Assembly: GCA_010015655.1 (NCBI GenBank)
Contig: ML976656.1
Location: forward strand, 1,405,734 to 1,469,733
DNA from: Bimuria novae-zelandiae CBS 107.79
Lineage: Eukaryota > Ascomycota > Dothideomycetes > Pleosporales > Didymosphaeriaceae
Direction: 5' to 3'
DNA: 64,000 bases
Under the pieces are notes generated by a model. That model saw only the letters and a list, made by a program, of their open reading frames with translations. It had not been told where the DNA came from and made no database searches. Positions 23,820-34,963 of this stretch are shown in pieces; position 1 is the stretch's first letter; each line of letters opens with the position of its first letter. The translations under genes were made by a program, and so were the position numbers.

Positions 23820-26816
23820 CAGAGCTGGCAATAAGCAAGTTAATCAAGTTAAGGTAAATTGCTTGATTAATTGACCGATATGGTGGCTTTTGCTTAACTT
23901 AATTGACTTAATAGCGTAAATTAGGCTTGATTTGTTAACTTAATTAACTTGATTAATAACTTTGCTAAGCTAATTAAGGGCAATTAACCGCCGTAGATCT
24001 CGTAAATAGTCTCTAGCTTATTAGGGGTGATAGCGTTAGTACGTTAATTATTTACTATTATTATAGGCTTTAAGCTAAGGCGCTTCTAGCTACGTAGTAA
24101 TTATAGCGCAAATAGAAGATCCACCTTTATGCACAACTATCTTGTCTCTAATAAATTACCTAACTCTAAGAAGGTCCTCTCACAATTAGTAGCGGTGGTA
24201 GGGATACTAAGAATATTAAGAGTAAAGCGCGATAAGACGGGATACTTATTAGTCTTACCTATTTAATAGAGTAGCGGGTTGCGCGCAAATAAGAAGTTCT
24301 CTAGTATAAGTAGTTTAATTATCTACTGCTTAAACTTATTACGGCGGAGGACTGGGCGGGCGTTGTTACCTTATAGGGTGGCTCTTACAAAGTCTAACTA
24401 GCTACTAGATGGCCTAGTACGTGCCTTCTTTGGTGGAGGCTCTAGCGTACTAATGGGAGATACGGCATCTTTAAACTTTAACTATAAGCGTTAAAAGCTA
24501 ACGTGGCAATTATCTAGCCAGCCTTTATAGGTGTAACACCCCTTATAGAGATCCTCGTCGTAATTAAGTAGTACAGCCTATATCTTATTTATAAGGCCTT
24601 TTATGTGTGGGTGGAGATAGCAAGCCACGTAATATGCTAGGGCGTCCTTTAGCTTACGCAGGTACTTAAGAATCTTCGTGTAAGCTATATTATAGGTAGC
24701 TTTTATATAGTCTTTCGGGGTATTAACGTCGTTAAAGTTAACGTTATTATATTAAAAGAGCATCTTGTTAAGGGTAGTAGTAAGCTATAAAAGCGTAGGG
24801 AGGACCTCCTATATCGCACCTAACGTGCCAGCCACGCCCCTGCCCTCTATATAAATAGTGGCTTCTTTAAATAGTTATAGGATCCTTTAGTACTCTATAA
24901 TTATCGCCTAGTCCTTAGCAGTAAGGCTATCTTCTTTAATAAACTAACATTACTTAATATTAGGCATATTATTGCGTTGTTAGGTGCCGTGGCGATAATA
25001 CTTAATAAACTTATAATTAATATAATTATTAAGGGGTGCGCGGAGCTCGAGCGCGCGCGTAAAATAGTTATAATAAGAGTTTTATCTTGTCTTTACTAGC
25101 TTAATAATCTCTAACGTCTTTAGCTTATTATCACTACCTAATTGGGCGTTATAGGTTACCTAATACTATTTAAGAAGCTAGCGAGCTTAAGGGGTGCAGA
25201 TAAAGGTAATAACGTTAATAAGTACGCCTAATAGGCTAGCCTGCCACCACTCCTTAAGAAACGCTATCTTATTATTAAAATACTTGTCCGCGTTATTAAA
25301 GGCGTCGCGATCTTTACTAAAGATAATTTATTAAGCTATAAGGTTAATTATATAGCAGGCGTAACGCAGACGCCAATAGTAGGCGTTAAAGTTATATTTA
25401 ATAGCTAAGGCGTTAATTACAGCGTTGTTGTTAGTAGCATTATTAAGGATAAAGTAACCTAAACTATAAGCAGATATCTTAAAGCTTTTAAGCGTGGCGT
25501 TAACGATAGCGGCAATATTAGCGCCTGTATATTGGCCTATTAGTAATGGCAGGCCTAATACGTAATCGCGAGGGTTGCCGTCGCTATTAAGATAGTGGAT
25601 ATAGATACTTGTTAGCGCCTGTTTACTGCCTATTAACGTCTAATTATTAAAGGAGATGTAGATAGCTAATCGCGCGTCTTATAGATAATTAATAACGGTA
25701 GGTATATAAGACTCGTACTCCGCAATTATATAGGCTTATAAGGTGTTATAAGATCTCTACATCTCTGCCTTAGCTAACAGGTTGGCCTACTATAACATGT
25801 GGCGAAAAGCTACGCCCTTAATTACTAAGAGCGCCTAATTATCTATTACTACTTAATTAAGTACTAATTATAGGAAACTCGTGCGCGAGAAGCTTAACGC
25901 GATAAAGTTAGTAATACCTTAAGATACTATAAGGCCTTTATAGTAGATATAGGCAAGTAGGGATAACTAAGAGGATAACGTTATTATTATCGTGCGAAAG
26001 GTAGACTTTTAGCCGCCCTTATTAACGTGGTGCCTAGCTTTACGCTCTGCGAGATAGCGCGCGATTAACGTTATTAATTAATTAGCCTAGTAAAACCTAT
26101 CTAATTACTTATAGAGGTGGTAATAATAGTAGAGCTAATACAGGCGGTGTTGTTTATAGTGCTAAAGGCGATACCTATATTGCTAAACCTAGCTCTTTTA
26201 ACTGCGCTTTAGGGCGAGAGACGGCTTGTAATAACCTAGTAGGCGTTGCTAATTAATACTATTATAATTATTATTATTATTTTTAATATTACTATTAGTA
26301 GCTAATTACGCGTCGCCTACAAAGCTCTTATTAGCGTCTAGCTCTAACGGCGCGTTAGTGGCCATATTAGTGCCACTATTTTTAGGGAGGGTTTATAACG
26401 CCTTGCTTTTAAGCCGCTAGCTAAAAACTTAAGAGAGGTTACGGTTTATACTCTCTAAGCAATTAGGCGACGCTATATTAATAGAGGAGGGCGTTAGTAG
26501 AGGATAGGAGGTAGGTTAAAGTAGTAGAGATATCAGACAATTGGCGCTATACTATATTAGGCAGCGCTAGGCTCTAACGCTAGTAAGTCTAATATGCCTT
26601 AAGTTAAGATTTACCCGCGCAGGATCCCCCTAACGCCTATAACCTATAGTCACCCCTATATTACAGCCTATTAAGTCTGCTAATTAAGTTAATCAAACAG
26701 GCATAATTTGCTTAATTAACTTAATAACTTTTACCTCCCTAATTAACTTGATTAACTTGCTACAATTAAGTTAATTAAGTTAAGTTATTAAGTCGACTTG
26801 CTTGTTGCCAGCTCTG
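23820..26816 (-). mobile_element. hAT-family DNA transposon, RIP-degraded, with exact 8-bp TSD
   Basis: 2997 bp. Ends are CAGAGCTGGCAA...TTGCCAGCTCTG, flanked by perfect 8-bp duplications CTCACCAC (23812-23819 and 26817-26824). Subterminal regions at both ends carry multiple TTAATCAAGTTAA/TTAACTTGATTAA words, the usual arrangement of hAT transposase binding sites. The minus strand near 24150-24230 reads a frame resembling the hAT C-terminal dimerisation signature (IPATSCECERTFSELG-like), now full of stop codons. Internal sequence is TA-enriched and untranslatable. Element class, limits and orientation are well supported. Confidence 0.9.
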
Positions 26817-26859
26817 CTCACCACTATGGAGCCCTTAACTCAGAGGTAAAGATGTCACT

Positions 26860-27830
26860 TGTTGTGTGCCAAAGCTAACCCCTGCAGCGACGATATACTC
26901 GATATCGATCCTATCCCTGCGAATATCGAAGCCTTCCGAGCCTCGGCTTTTTTGCTCTCATCTGTGCCCGAGCCCTTCACGGATTGCCGCCAAACTCGGT
27001 CAGCACCACGTAAATCTTTTCCGTTATTAGTCAATACTGAGTTATCCATGATGAGACCGCTTTTGGGGAACCTATCGAGTATAAGGTGGCGTTAGGAGGT
27101 ACCAAACCAGTTGCTTTGAAGGAGCTGGATATAAGCTTTGTAGTACAGATGTTCGTTCGTCTCCTTTCTTGAAGGGGACTAAGTTCTGTGGTTGTGAAGC
27201 TTTAGGGTGAGTGCTTTGCTGTAGTTTGATGCCAACGGGTTAAAGCACACTACATCAAGGGGCTGAAGCGTGTGAGTACTGTGTGGAGAATAGACAGCCA
27301 ATAGGGCGTGATATTTGTCGCAGATTTCATGGAATTCCATCGTTCTATGTGAGCCGTGGCCATCTAGTATGGGATGACGCCACTTTCGATAAGCTTTGCG
27401 CTTTGGTGTAGTAGTTAAATATCTGCTCAAGCCAGGCTAATGCTGCTTCATCATTCAACCAGCCAGAGGGAGAGACTGCAGTGAGTACTGAGTGCTTCTT
27501 CTTGTCTAATTCCTCACCCAAGTTGCTTGTGTGTTGTTGGAGTCTGCCGCAAATACGAGGCCGGGCTGGAACGCTGTACCATCCGCACAAACACACACCA
27601 ACAGAGCGATTCACTCACGATTGCTAGCGCAGAGTAATTGCCGAGCGCGCTTCCGCCGATATGAAGCCCTATTAACTACTCTTTTGACCTGCCAATATCT
27701 CCAGCAGCAAAGTCCTTCTCACTCATATTGTACGTATGCTCGATACTAACGTTATACAGAGCGGTTTGTGCTGTAGCAGCTCAAAGTACTGCTCGTACTT
27801 ACCACAGTAATCAGCGGCATGATGTTGGAA
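26860..27830 (-). pseudogene. Decayed pogo/DDE_1 transposase gene
   Basis: Reading the minus strand from right to left: EKDFAAGDIGRSKE (equivalent of the DEKGF..G..GRSKR motif, about 27700), then WLNDEAALAWLEQIFNYYTK (27430), WRHPILDGHGSHRT and YHALLAVYSPHSTHTLQPLD (the DDE core, 27250-27390), then ISSSFKATGLVPPNA (27110). These are the successive landmarks of a pogo-superfamily transposase. The frame is broken by at least two shifts and one stop (TAG after KLHNHRT). Unlike the neighbouring elements it is GC-normal, so it decayed by indels rather than RIP. The N-terminal part and the TIRs were not found. The hAT element lies just beyond its 3' side. Confidence 0.8.
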
Positions 27831-28306
27831 TTTCATGGTGTATTCCATCCTGTCGCGCATTGGGGGAGTCCCAGAGGAATGCGGAAGGGCTCCAATAGAG
27901 CCTCACGGGTGTTCCGCTTCCGCATTAAGCCAAATTCAGCATTGTCATCCATCCGGCCAAAGCCGAGGCAGATGACGTGTTGTGTTCACTCACTGTTTGG
28001 CCGCATTCTGCCAGTCTTGCTGCAGCTGATAGTTGCAGACTTACGCGCGCACATGAAAGGCTCCCTCGCTGGTAATCAGTGTAGCTATGAAGTAGGTGCA
28101 AATGATTGTCAACAATATACTTTTCGTTTACTTGCTATAGTAATGCATGGGTGAGGTGATGAAACACAGGTCCGCGCGACGCACAGTGTACAGTACAAGA
28201 TTCAGTGTCTGTGGTTGCTACAACTCAACCTCAGGTATGTTCTCATTGTTACTGATGTTCCTAGCGTCTGCATCTCTAAACTTGAACTGGGGTATTCAGC
28301 TGGAGT
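27831..28306. other. Remainder of transposase territory and 3' flank of the flavoprotein gene
   Basis: A 111-codon + frame at 27819-28154 covers it but shows no domain. By position, the opposite strand should hold the N-terminal half of the decayed transposase, which could not be traced convincingly. GC-normal, no terminal repeats seen. Confidence 0.3.
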
Positions 28307-30826
28307 TTATGCAGTTAAAATGCGCCCAAAGAACCGATTCATCTCGTCTATATCTTCAAGTTCTCCAATCCAACTGACATACTGATCCGGCCGCATAACT
28401 ACAACGCAGCCCCTGCGAGGATCAATGCCATAATTTGCATATGCCTGTCCGTGTCCTTCATGATGCGATCTGTCGTCGACGTAAATCTTGTTGTAATCCC
28501 AGCCGTATTCTGGAGAGTAAGGATGGAAGACCTCCGGCAACGATAGTAGCTCGACCTTCGCCCGGGGCGAAGAATGGATGGTAAGAATCTCAAACAAGGA
28601 ACCTAAACCACCTTCAGCGCCCTTGGGCTTGTGCTGATTAACGAATGAATCAGGCGAGCTAAGCGCCTTGCCAAACGCTGAGTATCGGGAAAACTGAGCT
28701 GGTTCAAGGATATCACCAGCAAAGACAAGGACTCTCCAGGCTCCGTCACTCGGCAGCAGTTCTTGGAGATGCCAGGGCCTTGCATCAGACTGGTTCAGTA
28801 TCCTGTGGCTCGGTATCCGCATACCTATAGGGACGTTTGGAGCAAGATCTTGCTTGCCAACCAAGCAGTCACTGCGCGCATTTCCAGGGTAGCTCATTTT
28901 GGCAACAATAGGGCTTGAGCCGTAGTCCACCGCGCAACCACTGGCAAAGAGGTTGCCTTTCTCGAAGACCTCCTTGAACGTCGTAAGGTCGATTCCTTCT
29001 TTGTCCATAATATCCTTTGCCGGTCTCCCAGAGAAGAGTCGCGAGAATCGCTGGTCGAACTCGATCAGCTCCTTGGCGATCTGTCGCCGTTCTGTGCTGT
29101 ACGTTTCTAGAAGCGACCTCTTCGCCTGTCCCTTGACGACAGAAGCAAGCTTCCAACCAAGGTTGTACGCTGGATTCGACGTAAGCAACGGGTGTGACCC
29201 AAAATCGCGCAGCACGAGCGGAACAAGACTCACTGTCATGCATGCTGATATTCATGCCTTGCCCTGCCTTTGGACTGTGTGTATGCACAGCATCTCCAGC
29301 CAGAAATACGCGCTCATACGCGGAGAACTTGGAGCCTACCCTTTGCCCAATGCGATATGCAGTCCACCAGTGGCAGTGCTTGTAGGAGATCTTGTATGGA
29401 GCAAGAATGTTGTTCGCCGCCTGAACCAGGTTTTCAGGATTGATCTTGAAGCGGTCGATCTAAGGCTGGTCAGTAACCGCGTTCATAGTTCCTTGAGCTT
29501 GGATAGATTCATACAACTTTTCCGCTTTCATCTGTGTCAGTCACTTGGATATACAGCCTGACGTATCTGTCCTCCCTAGGGATGACCATCATGCTTCCAG
29601 ATGAAGAATGGATGGCGCAGCGGTACCTGATGTCGGCTGTATTTCGAGATCAGCTTTGCCACTCCTTTGTTCACAGCTGCCAATTGAACCTACGGAAGTC
29701 TGTGATTGGGATAATGTCGAGGACACCCCTACGCCATGAAGTCAGCATCTTAATTCTACCAGTAGCTGCAAGCCAGACACGAACCAAATGTAATCAGTGT
29801 GTTCGCCCTCCATGACGCTTCCGATTTGCCGTCGGGTCCATGAGTGGGCTCCGTCACAACCAACTACGTATTTAGCCAGTATTTTCTCCGTCCTCGTCCC
29901 TTCAGTAGACTGGGCATTCTGCAGAAGAGCATCTGTAGTATCAGCTGCAATGTTGCTTCTGTAAAGACCGTTTGGTATGACAGGCTTTCGTGGATCGTTC
30001 GAGGTTTCAGTCTTGGCAACAGGCTTGACTAAATGTCGAAGGGTCATGGCAACTGGATATTCGTCGTCACCTTCGACCATGTCCATATTGATAGAGAGGG
30101 ATTCTGGCATGCAACCGTACTCTACTTCGATCTCGCTGTGCTTTCTGATGTAGTTTAGGAGATGGTCTTCGACGCGGGCTGTTCAGTGCGTAGGAGATAT
30201 TAGCGGCTGACCTTGAGCTTGTAAGAAGGATCCTCCGTTGCATACCTTGATGAAGAGTGGCCTGTTGGAAGCGACTGAGGCCGGGAACGGTATCCACAAT
30301 AGCGTCTGATCGGTACAGCTTGTTGCTTCTGTCAGGATTCTCAACGATGTCAGTATAGGGATTCTGGGATTATCGCGCTCGTAGACAAGCTCACCCAAAA
30401 CCGGATCTCCAGCATGTGGTTTGCCTCGCGCCATATATCCTGTCCAAAGCCGAGAGAGTCAAATATCTACTCAGTAGTAAGTGTTGAGTTTCAAGCCCGC
30501 ACTACGGTACTCGTTGCTTACCTCAAAGGTTCTGCTCTGCAGACCGTCGGCTTGTATATGGTAATATCAGTCAAGGAGCTTACGAACACACGGCTGAACA
30601 AACATACCCGCTGTTTATCCTGTCGAAGCGCTTGTCGACTATACGAGTCTTCACGCCCATTCGTGCCATCCATGTTGCGAGCATGAGCCTGATTGTTGTT
30701 ATCAGCTACAGCGTTTACATTAAACATCCTCGCCGACATAACGCAGCGAAGCTGAAGGTTGAATCACCCTGAAGGCCCAGCTCCAATAATGAGGACGTCA
30801 ATCTTCGAAACGTTACCTGAAAGCAT
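28307..30826 (-). CDS. FAD-dependent phenol 2-monooxygenase-type aromatic hydroxylase
   Basis: Ten exons inferred (minus): 30826-30768, 30688-30608, about 30554-30522, 30466-30395, 30339-30246, 30178-29785, 29728-29694, 29636-29515, 29459-29234 and 29169-28307, giving about 659 aa, the usual length of fungal phenol hydroxylase. Seen in order: FAD/NAD-fold VDVLIIGAGPSG type (here KIDVLIIGAGPSG), VDKR, ADGLQSRTFEIFDSLGFG, GLSRFQQATLHQ, VVGCDGAHSWTRRQ (second FAD motif), RVFLAGDAVHTHSPKAGQGMN (FAD ribityl motif), then the thioredoxin-like C-terminal domain. The family ortho-hydroxylates phenols with NADPH and O2; here the likely product is hydroxyquinol, feeding the dioxygenase next door. The exon 2-3 junction lacks a canonical in-frame acceptor. 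It is divergent from the dioxygenase gene across 1.5 kb. Confidence 0.85.
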
Positions 30827-32324
30827 TCTGCGAGACAGGAATGATGGGGGATGTGAGGCGAGGAAAAGAAAGTGCTTAAATTGGGGTCGTACAGACTGAG
30901 GCCGAGGGAGGTCACAAAACTTGTATTTATGTTCAATTTTCCGATAGCTTGGTCTTCGTAGAAGACGGAGCCCCGCCTTATCCCTGGTTCCTTAGATTCA
31001 AAACGCCTTCGCCAGCGGAAGCTAAGAATCTACGATAGTGCCACGCCCGACAGGGGCGTTGTAGAATACATGTATGTGGAGGATGCGATTGGTCCGCGGA
31101 ACTTCCGGGACCACTTTCCTCTCCACTGTTCGCTTGTATGTGCTTTTCGCGGCGCCACCGCCTAATTCCAGATCCTCCCGTCCTTTCCACGCAGAAATGA
31201 GACCATGTTACGTCCGCTGACTTCGGTAGCGTCGAAATAATGATTCTCCTCGCAGCAGTTCGGAATCAAGCCAGTTTAGAAGATACAGTACAGGCCAAGG
31301 TGCGTCCAAACCAACAAAGATGCGCACTGCAGATCTATTCTGCACTAGACATCGCTGTCACGACACTTTGAAAGTCTAACCTCTGCTCCTGCGCAGACGG
31401 AGGGCTCATTTTCTGGGCGTCTTTGCACTCTGCGTCGATGCCCTCTATTTGTAGTGCTGAAAGTATCGATTTCAGACCACCGGAGAGGTCATGGCGTCGT
31501 AAAAAGCACATTTGTCTCATCAACGTCGTTGACTTGCTTAATGCTGCTGATAGGAATTTTTTCGGACGCACAGAGTGTTGAGATTGCGAGGTAGACGTAG
31601 GGGATCAGAGATGGGCACTGCGATTGGATGATCGCTGAGCGGAGCTGCTCTGTGCCGACGCCGAATTTCTCGTTTCTTCAATCTCATCTCGAACAGCGTC
31701 GGCATTGCACTGGATTCCGGATCGAACACAATACACTTGTATCTTTTTCTATTGTTCCATCCTTGTATTCATGCGTGTCACCCCACAGTGCAGTGCAATA
31801 CCTCCCATTTCTAGAGCCGGTCTGTGCGGCCTCTAGGATAATTCTGATTTGAGTTAGGAAGACCACGGACGAGCATCGGGACACCATTACATCAGATGGC
31901 GGCATCACGGGTCGTAAGACTGACTTCATCTGCATAATACCGAGACAGTGTAATCCACTATTGCATTGATAATGTTTTGAGTGCGGAAGCGGTCAAGGTC
32001 GGTTGAAGTTCGAAAGGGCGGAGACGCGGAGAGCCCGCTAGCGTTATTTGGAGGGAGCCGCAGCTGCGGTAGTACCGGGTGCCCCGGAAACTAAGCAAGG
32101 GACCAAGCTAAGAGGGCAGTCATCACGATTTGCTTGTTCGACAAAGTAACCGCGGTAGTCCGCGCAGGAGATGATGGAGGCTGCCGCTGGTTAACAAAGT
32201 CAACAACTCTTACAAATACTTTCTTCCTGCTGTTGTCTGAGCCGCGACATCTCCTGTTTATTTGCTTTCCAAAGGCCAAGTGTCACGTTCTAATCTCCTC
32301 GTTCTGTGATACACAATCCCCTAC
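30827..32324. other. 1.5-kb divergent intergenic region of the catabolic island
   Basis: It lies between the divergent flavoprotein and dioxygenase genes and so should hold both promoters. Several minus-strand frames at 31335-31935 could be pieces of an unrecognised gene (for example RRCSRDEIEET-like and LSGGLKSILSALQIEGIDAE), but no domain or splice chain could be built. A cluster regulator is conceivable, yet no Zn2Cys6 motif was seen. Two CCG/CGG palindromes occur at 32058-32087. Confidence 0.4.
32058..32087. promoter_or_regulatory. Paired everted CCG-N6-CGG and CCG-N7-CGG sites
   Basis: CCGCAGCTGCGG (32058-32069) is a perfect 12-bp palindrome. Six bases later, CCGGGTGCCCCGG (32075-32087) is a second CCG/CGG pair. 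Fungal Zn2Cys6 activators bind paired CGG triplets with fixed spacing. The two sites are about 240-270 bp upstream of the dioxygenase ATG at 32325, a suitable place for a catabolic activator. Binding is inferred. Confidence 0.45.
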
Positions 32325-33350
32325 ATGGATCCGTCAGAAGTCAACCTTCCACCCCTCAAAGACCTGACCATTGACAACATCACAGAGAATGTGAACCTGG
32401 TCAACTCAACAAACCCGTCACCGCGCTTCAAGTTTCTCCTCGAGCGCCTCGTTGTCCATCTCCATGACTACGCACGCGAAACCCGTCTATCGCACAACGA
32501 GTGGCTGCAAGCGATCCAGTTCCTTACTTCCACAGGCCAGATCTGCAGCGATGTTCGACAAGAGTTCATCTTGCTGAGCGATATATTGGGGTTGAGTTTG
32601 CTGGTTGACAGCGTCGACCATCCAAAGCCGCCCGGATCGACTGAGGGCACGGTTCTAGGACCTTTCCACACCCACGATGCGGAGCATCTCGAGAACGGCT
32701 GCATTATGTCGTACGATCACAACGGCGAGCCTCTGCTGGTGACTTGCACAGTCAAAGACATCAGAGGCAACCCGATTCCCGACGTTAAGATCGACATATG
32801 GGAGACAGACTCGAGCGGCATGTACGACGTCCAACATGCAGGAAGGGACAAGCCAGATGGGAGATGCATCCTAACGAGTGATAAGGAGGGCAAGTTCTGG
32901 TTCAAGGGAATTGTGCCAGTGCCCTACCCGATTCCGCACGATGGACCTGTGGGAAAGTTGCTGTTGAAGCTGAGCAGGCATCCAATGAGACCAAGTCATA
33001 TGCATTTTATGTTCGAGAAAGAGGGTTGGGACAAACTGGTCACAGCCTTGTATCTGAGAGGCGACCCGTACGAAACCTCGGATGCTGTTTTCGGCGTCAA
33101 AGAGTCGTTGATTGTGGAGCTTGGACAGGTGGATAAGGAGACGGCAGGAAAATATCCGGGAACTCATGAAGGCATGAGATTGCTGACATACGATTTTGTG
33201 CTTGTAACAGAGAAGGAGACAGCGGAGTTGAGGGATCGGAACAGCATCGAAGCGCTGAAAAAGCTGAACATGACGGTGAGGATTGTGGACGGCTTGCCGG
33301 TCCCTGACGTCAACTGGAGAGACACGCAAACAGTAAGTAGACAAGGATAG
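32325..33350 (+). CDS. Intradiol ring-cleavage dioxygenase (hydroxyquinol/catechol 1,2-dioxygenase)
   Basis: Single exon, 341 aa. An N-terminal helical dimerisation domain (about residues 20-100: RFKFLLERLVVHLHDYARE...GQICSDVRQEFILLSDILGLS) precedes the catalytic beta-sandwich. The Fe(III) ligands are visible: Tyr167 (SSGMYD), Tyr201 (VPVPYPIPHDGPVG), His225 and His227 (RPSHMHF). TEGTVLGPFH and GNPIPDVKIDIWETD are further family landmarks. The family splits an ortho-dihydroxylated ring between the hydroxyls with O2; a hydroxyquinol substrate would give maleylacetate. The maleylacetate reductase gene directly downstream on the same strand makes hydroxyquinol the best substrate guess over catechol. 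Cytosolic (no signal peptide). Confidence 0.93.
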   Translation: MDPSEVNLPPLKDLTIDNITENVNLVNSTNPSPRFKFLLERLVVHLHDYARETRLSHNEWLQAIQFLTSTGQICSDVRQEFILLSDILGLSLLVDSVDHPKPPGSTEGTVLGPFHTHDAEHLENGCIMSYDHNGEPLLVTCTVKDIRGNPIPDVKIDIWETDSSGMYDVQHAGRDKPDGRCILTSDKEGKFWFKGIVPVPYPIPHDGPVGKLLLKLSRHPMRPSHMHFMFEKEGWDKLVTALYLRGDPYETSDAVFGVKESLIVELGQVDKETAGKYPGTHEGMRLLTYDFVLVTEKETAELRDRNSIEALKKLNMTVRIVDGLPVPDVNWRDTQTVSRQG

Positions 33351-33889
33351 AAATTGTCCCATCAATGTAGTTTAGCATCTCACTTAGCATTCATTGTGAG
33401 CAATGTAATTGAAGGAACAGTCCAGTTTGATTGCAATTTCAAATTGAAGCCGTGAATTCTGAATTAGTTCAACTCTCGTAATTTCTTAGCGCCAAGTCCT
33501 GCTTTTGCTATGCAAAAAGTTAAACACGTAAACTAACTAAGTCTTCGGAGTTCCTGGAATCGTACGCAAGCAGCGGGACCATATAAATTGTCTCGACGTA
33601 GGCAGGTCTTCGAAGCTTACGCTCCCAACAGCAAGAAAGGCGGGGTCGCGGCGGGTTCTGCTAACTTAGTCTACGCCTCAGGCGCGGAAGTTCCGCAGGG
33701 TGCCTTGCCACCAACGCTACTGTGGGGTTATTACCGCCCCGTCTGTGTTTTTAAAAAGTGTCTTTATTAAGCTGACAACCACAGGAAAGCATAAAAAGCA
33801 CTCCAGTATGCAGAGTCATACATCTGACAGCCAAACCTCTACCTTATAGACAGAGACATCGTTCCGAAACTGTCAACTCTCTGCCCAGT
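33351..33889. other. Intergenic, promoter of the maleylacetate reductase gene
   Basis: 0.54 kb between two co-directional genes. A TATA-like ATAAAAAG lies about 100 bp upstream of the next ATG (33791-33798). No open frame with recognisable content and no repeat. Confidence 0.4.
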
Positions 33890-34963
33890 ATGGAATCATT
33901 CGTCTATACAGCAAGCCCAAGCCGTGTCATCTTTGGGCCTGGGGCATCCTCCAAGCTGCCAGAGGAGCTGTGCCGACAAACTCTTCGAGCAGCACTGATC
34001 CTATCCACGAAACACCAGACGGGAGAAGCCAACAGGATCAGAGACCTACTAGCCTCAAACGCAGTCGGTCTCTTCTCAGAAGCAGCAATGCACACACCTA
34101 CGGAAGTCACCGAAAAGGCCCTTGCAGTAGCACAAAGCCTAAAAGCCGACAGCATTGTCTCCATTGGAGGCGGCAGCACAATAGGGCTGGGCAAGGCCAT
34201 CAGCATCCGCACTGGACTCCCTCATATTTGTATTCCTACCACTTACGCGGGTAGTGAAATGACCCCCATTCTAGGCGAGACGGCCGATGGGCTCAAAACG
34301 ACAAGAAGGGACCCTAAGATCTTGCCTGGCACCGTCATCTACGACGTCAATCTCACGATGACTCTGCCTCAGGGGCTCAGTGCAACAAGTGGTATTAACG
34401 CAATTGCCCACGCCGTCGAAGCCCTCTACGCACCAGACAGTAACCCAATTATCAAATTACTGGCGAAAGAAGGCATACGTGCTCTGGCAGAGTCATTGCC
34501 CATCATCGTCAAGGATGCAAACGACAAAGACGCAAGAAGCAAGGCTCTGTACGGCGCGTGGCTCTGTGGTGTATGCTTGGGTAGCACGGCAATGTCGCTG
34601 CATCACAAATTGTGCCATGCGGTCGGTGGCTCCTTTGACCTTCCTCACTCGGAGACGCACACAATTCTACTCCCACATACGATTGCATACAATAGTTCTG
34701 CGGTTCCAGGGGCAATGAAGGACTTGGCGAGCGCATTGCCCGATTCAAACAGCAACGCAATCATCGGTCTAAACAGCCTTCTGGATAAGCTTGGAGTAGA
34801 GAAGGCGTTGAAGAAATATGGTATGAAGGAAGACGATGTTGACAAAGCGGCGATAATTGCGATGAAGAACCGGTATGACAACCCTAGGGAAGTCGAACTG
34901 GAGAAGGTGCAGGAATTAATTAGACGAGCTTGGGCTGGCGAGCCAGCAAGGACGGACTTATAA
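33890..34963 (+). CDS. Maleylacetate reductase (iron-containing alcohol dehydrogenase family)
   Basis: Single exon, 357 aa, typical for the family. The nucleotide-binding loop SIGGGSTIGLGKAI is at about residues 91-104. IPTTYAGSEMTPILGET (about 115-131) is characteristic of maleylacetate reductases rather than general Fe-alcohol dehydrogenases. The C-terminal region contains LHHKLCHAVGGSFDLPHSETHTILLPH with conserved histidines. The enzyme reduces maleylacetate to 3-oxoadipate with NAD(P)H in the cytosol, the step after intradiol cleavage of hydroxyquinol. It lies 0.54 kb downstream of the dioxygenase on the same strand, and the pairing is strong evidence for a hydroxyquinol pathway. Confidence 0.92.
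   Translation: MESFVYTASPSRVIFGPGASSKLPEELCRQTLRAALILSTKHQTGEANRIRDLLASNAVGLFSEAAMHTPTEVTEKALAVAQSLKADSIVSIGGGSTIGLGKAISIRTGLPHICIPTTYAGSEMTPILGETADGLKTTRRDPKILPGTVIYDVNLTMTLPQGLSATSGINAIAHAVEALYAPDSNPIIKLLAKEGIRALAESLPIIVKDANDKDARSKALYGAWLCGVCLGSTAMSLHHKLCHAVGGSFDLPHSETHTILLPHTIAYNSSAVPGAMKDLASALPDSNSNAIIGLNSLLDKLGVEKALKKYGMKEDDVDKAAIIAMKNRYDNPREVELEKVQELIRRAWAGEPARTDL

Noticed and set aside
29460..29535. Apparent stop codon and frameshift in the flavoprotein gene
   Set aside because: A good 55-nt intron (29514-29460, GTATGA...CTGACCAGCCTTAG) removes the stop and restores DESGK-VIDRFKI in frame.
30340..30394. Very short 31-nt intron after RFW in the flavoprotein gene
   Set aside because: A longer intron ending at GTTGAG (55 nt) gives the family-like FWNPDRSNKLYRSD, so the shorter option was dropped.
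31335..31935. Possible transcription factor between the divergent catabolic genes
   Set aside because: Several minus-strand fragments, but no Zn2Cys6 or other DNA-binding motif and no workable splice chain.
32871..33365. 164-codon frame antisense to the dioxygenase
   Set aside because: Shadow of a strongly supported coding exon; no independent features.
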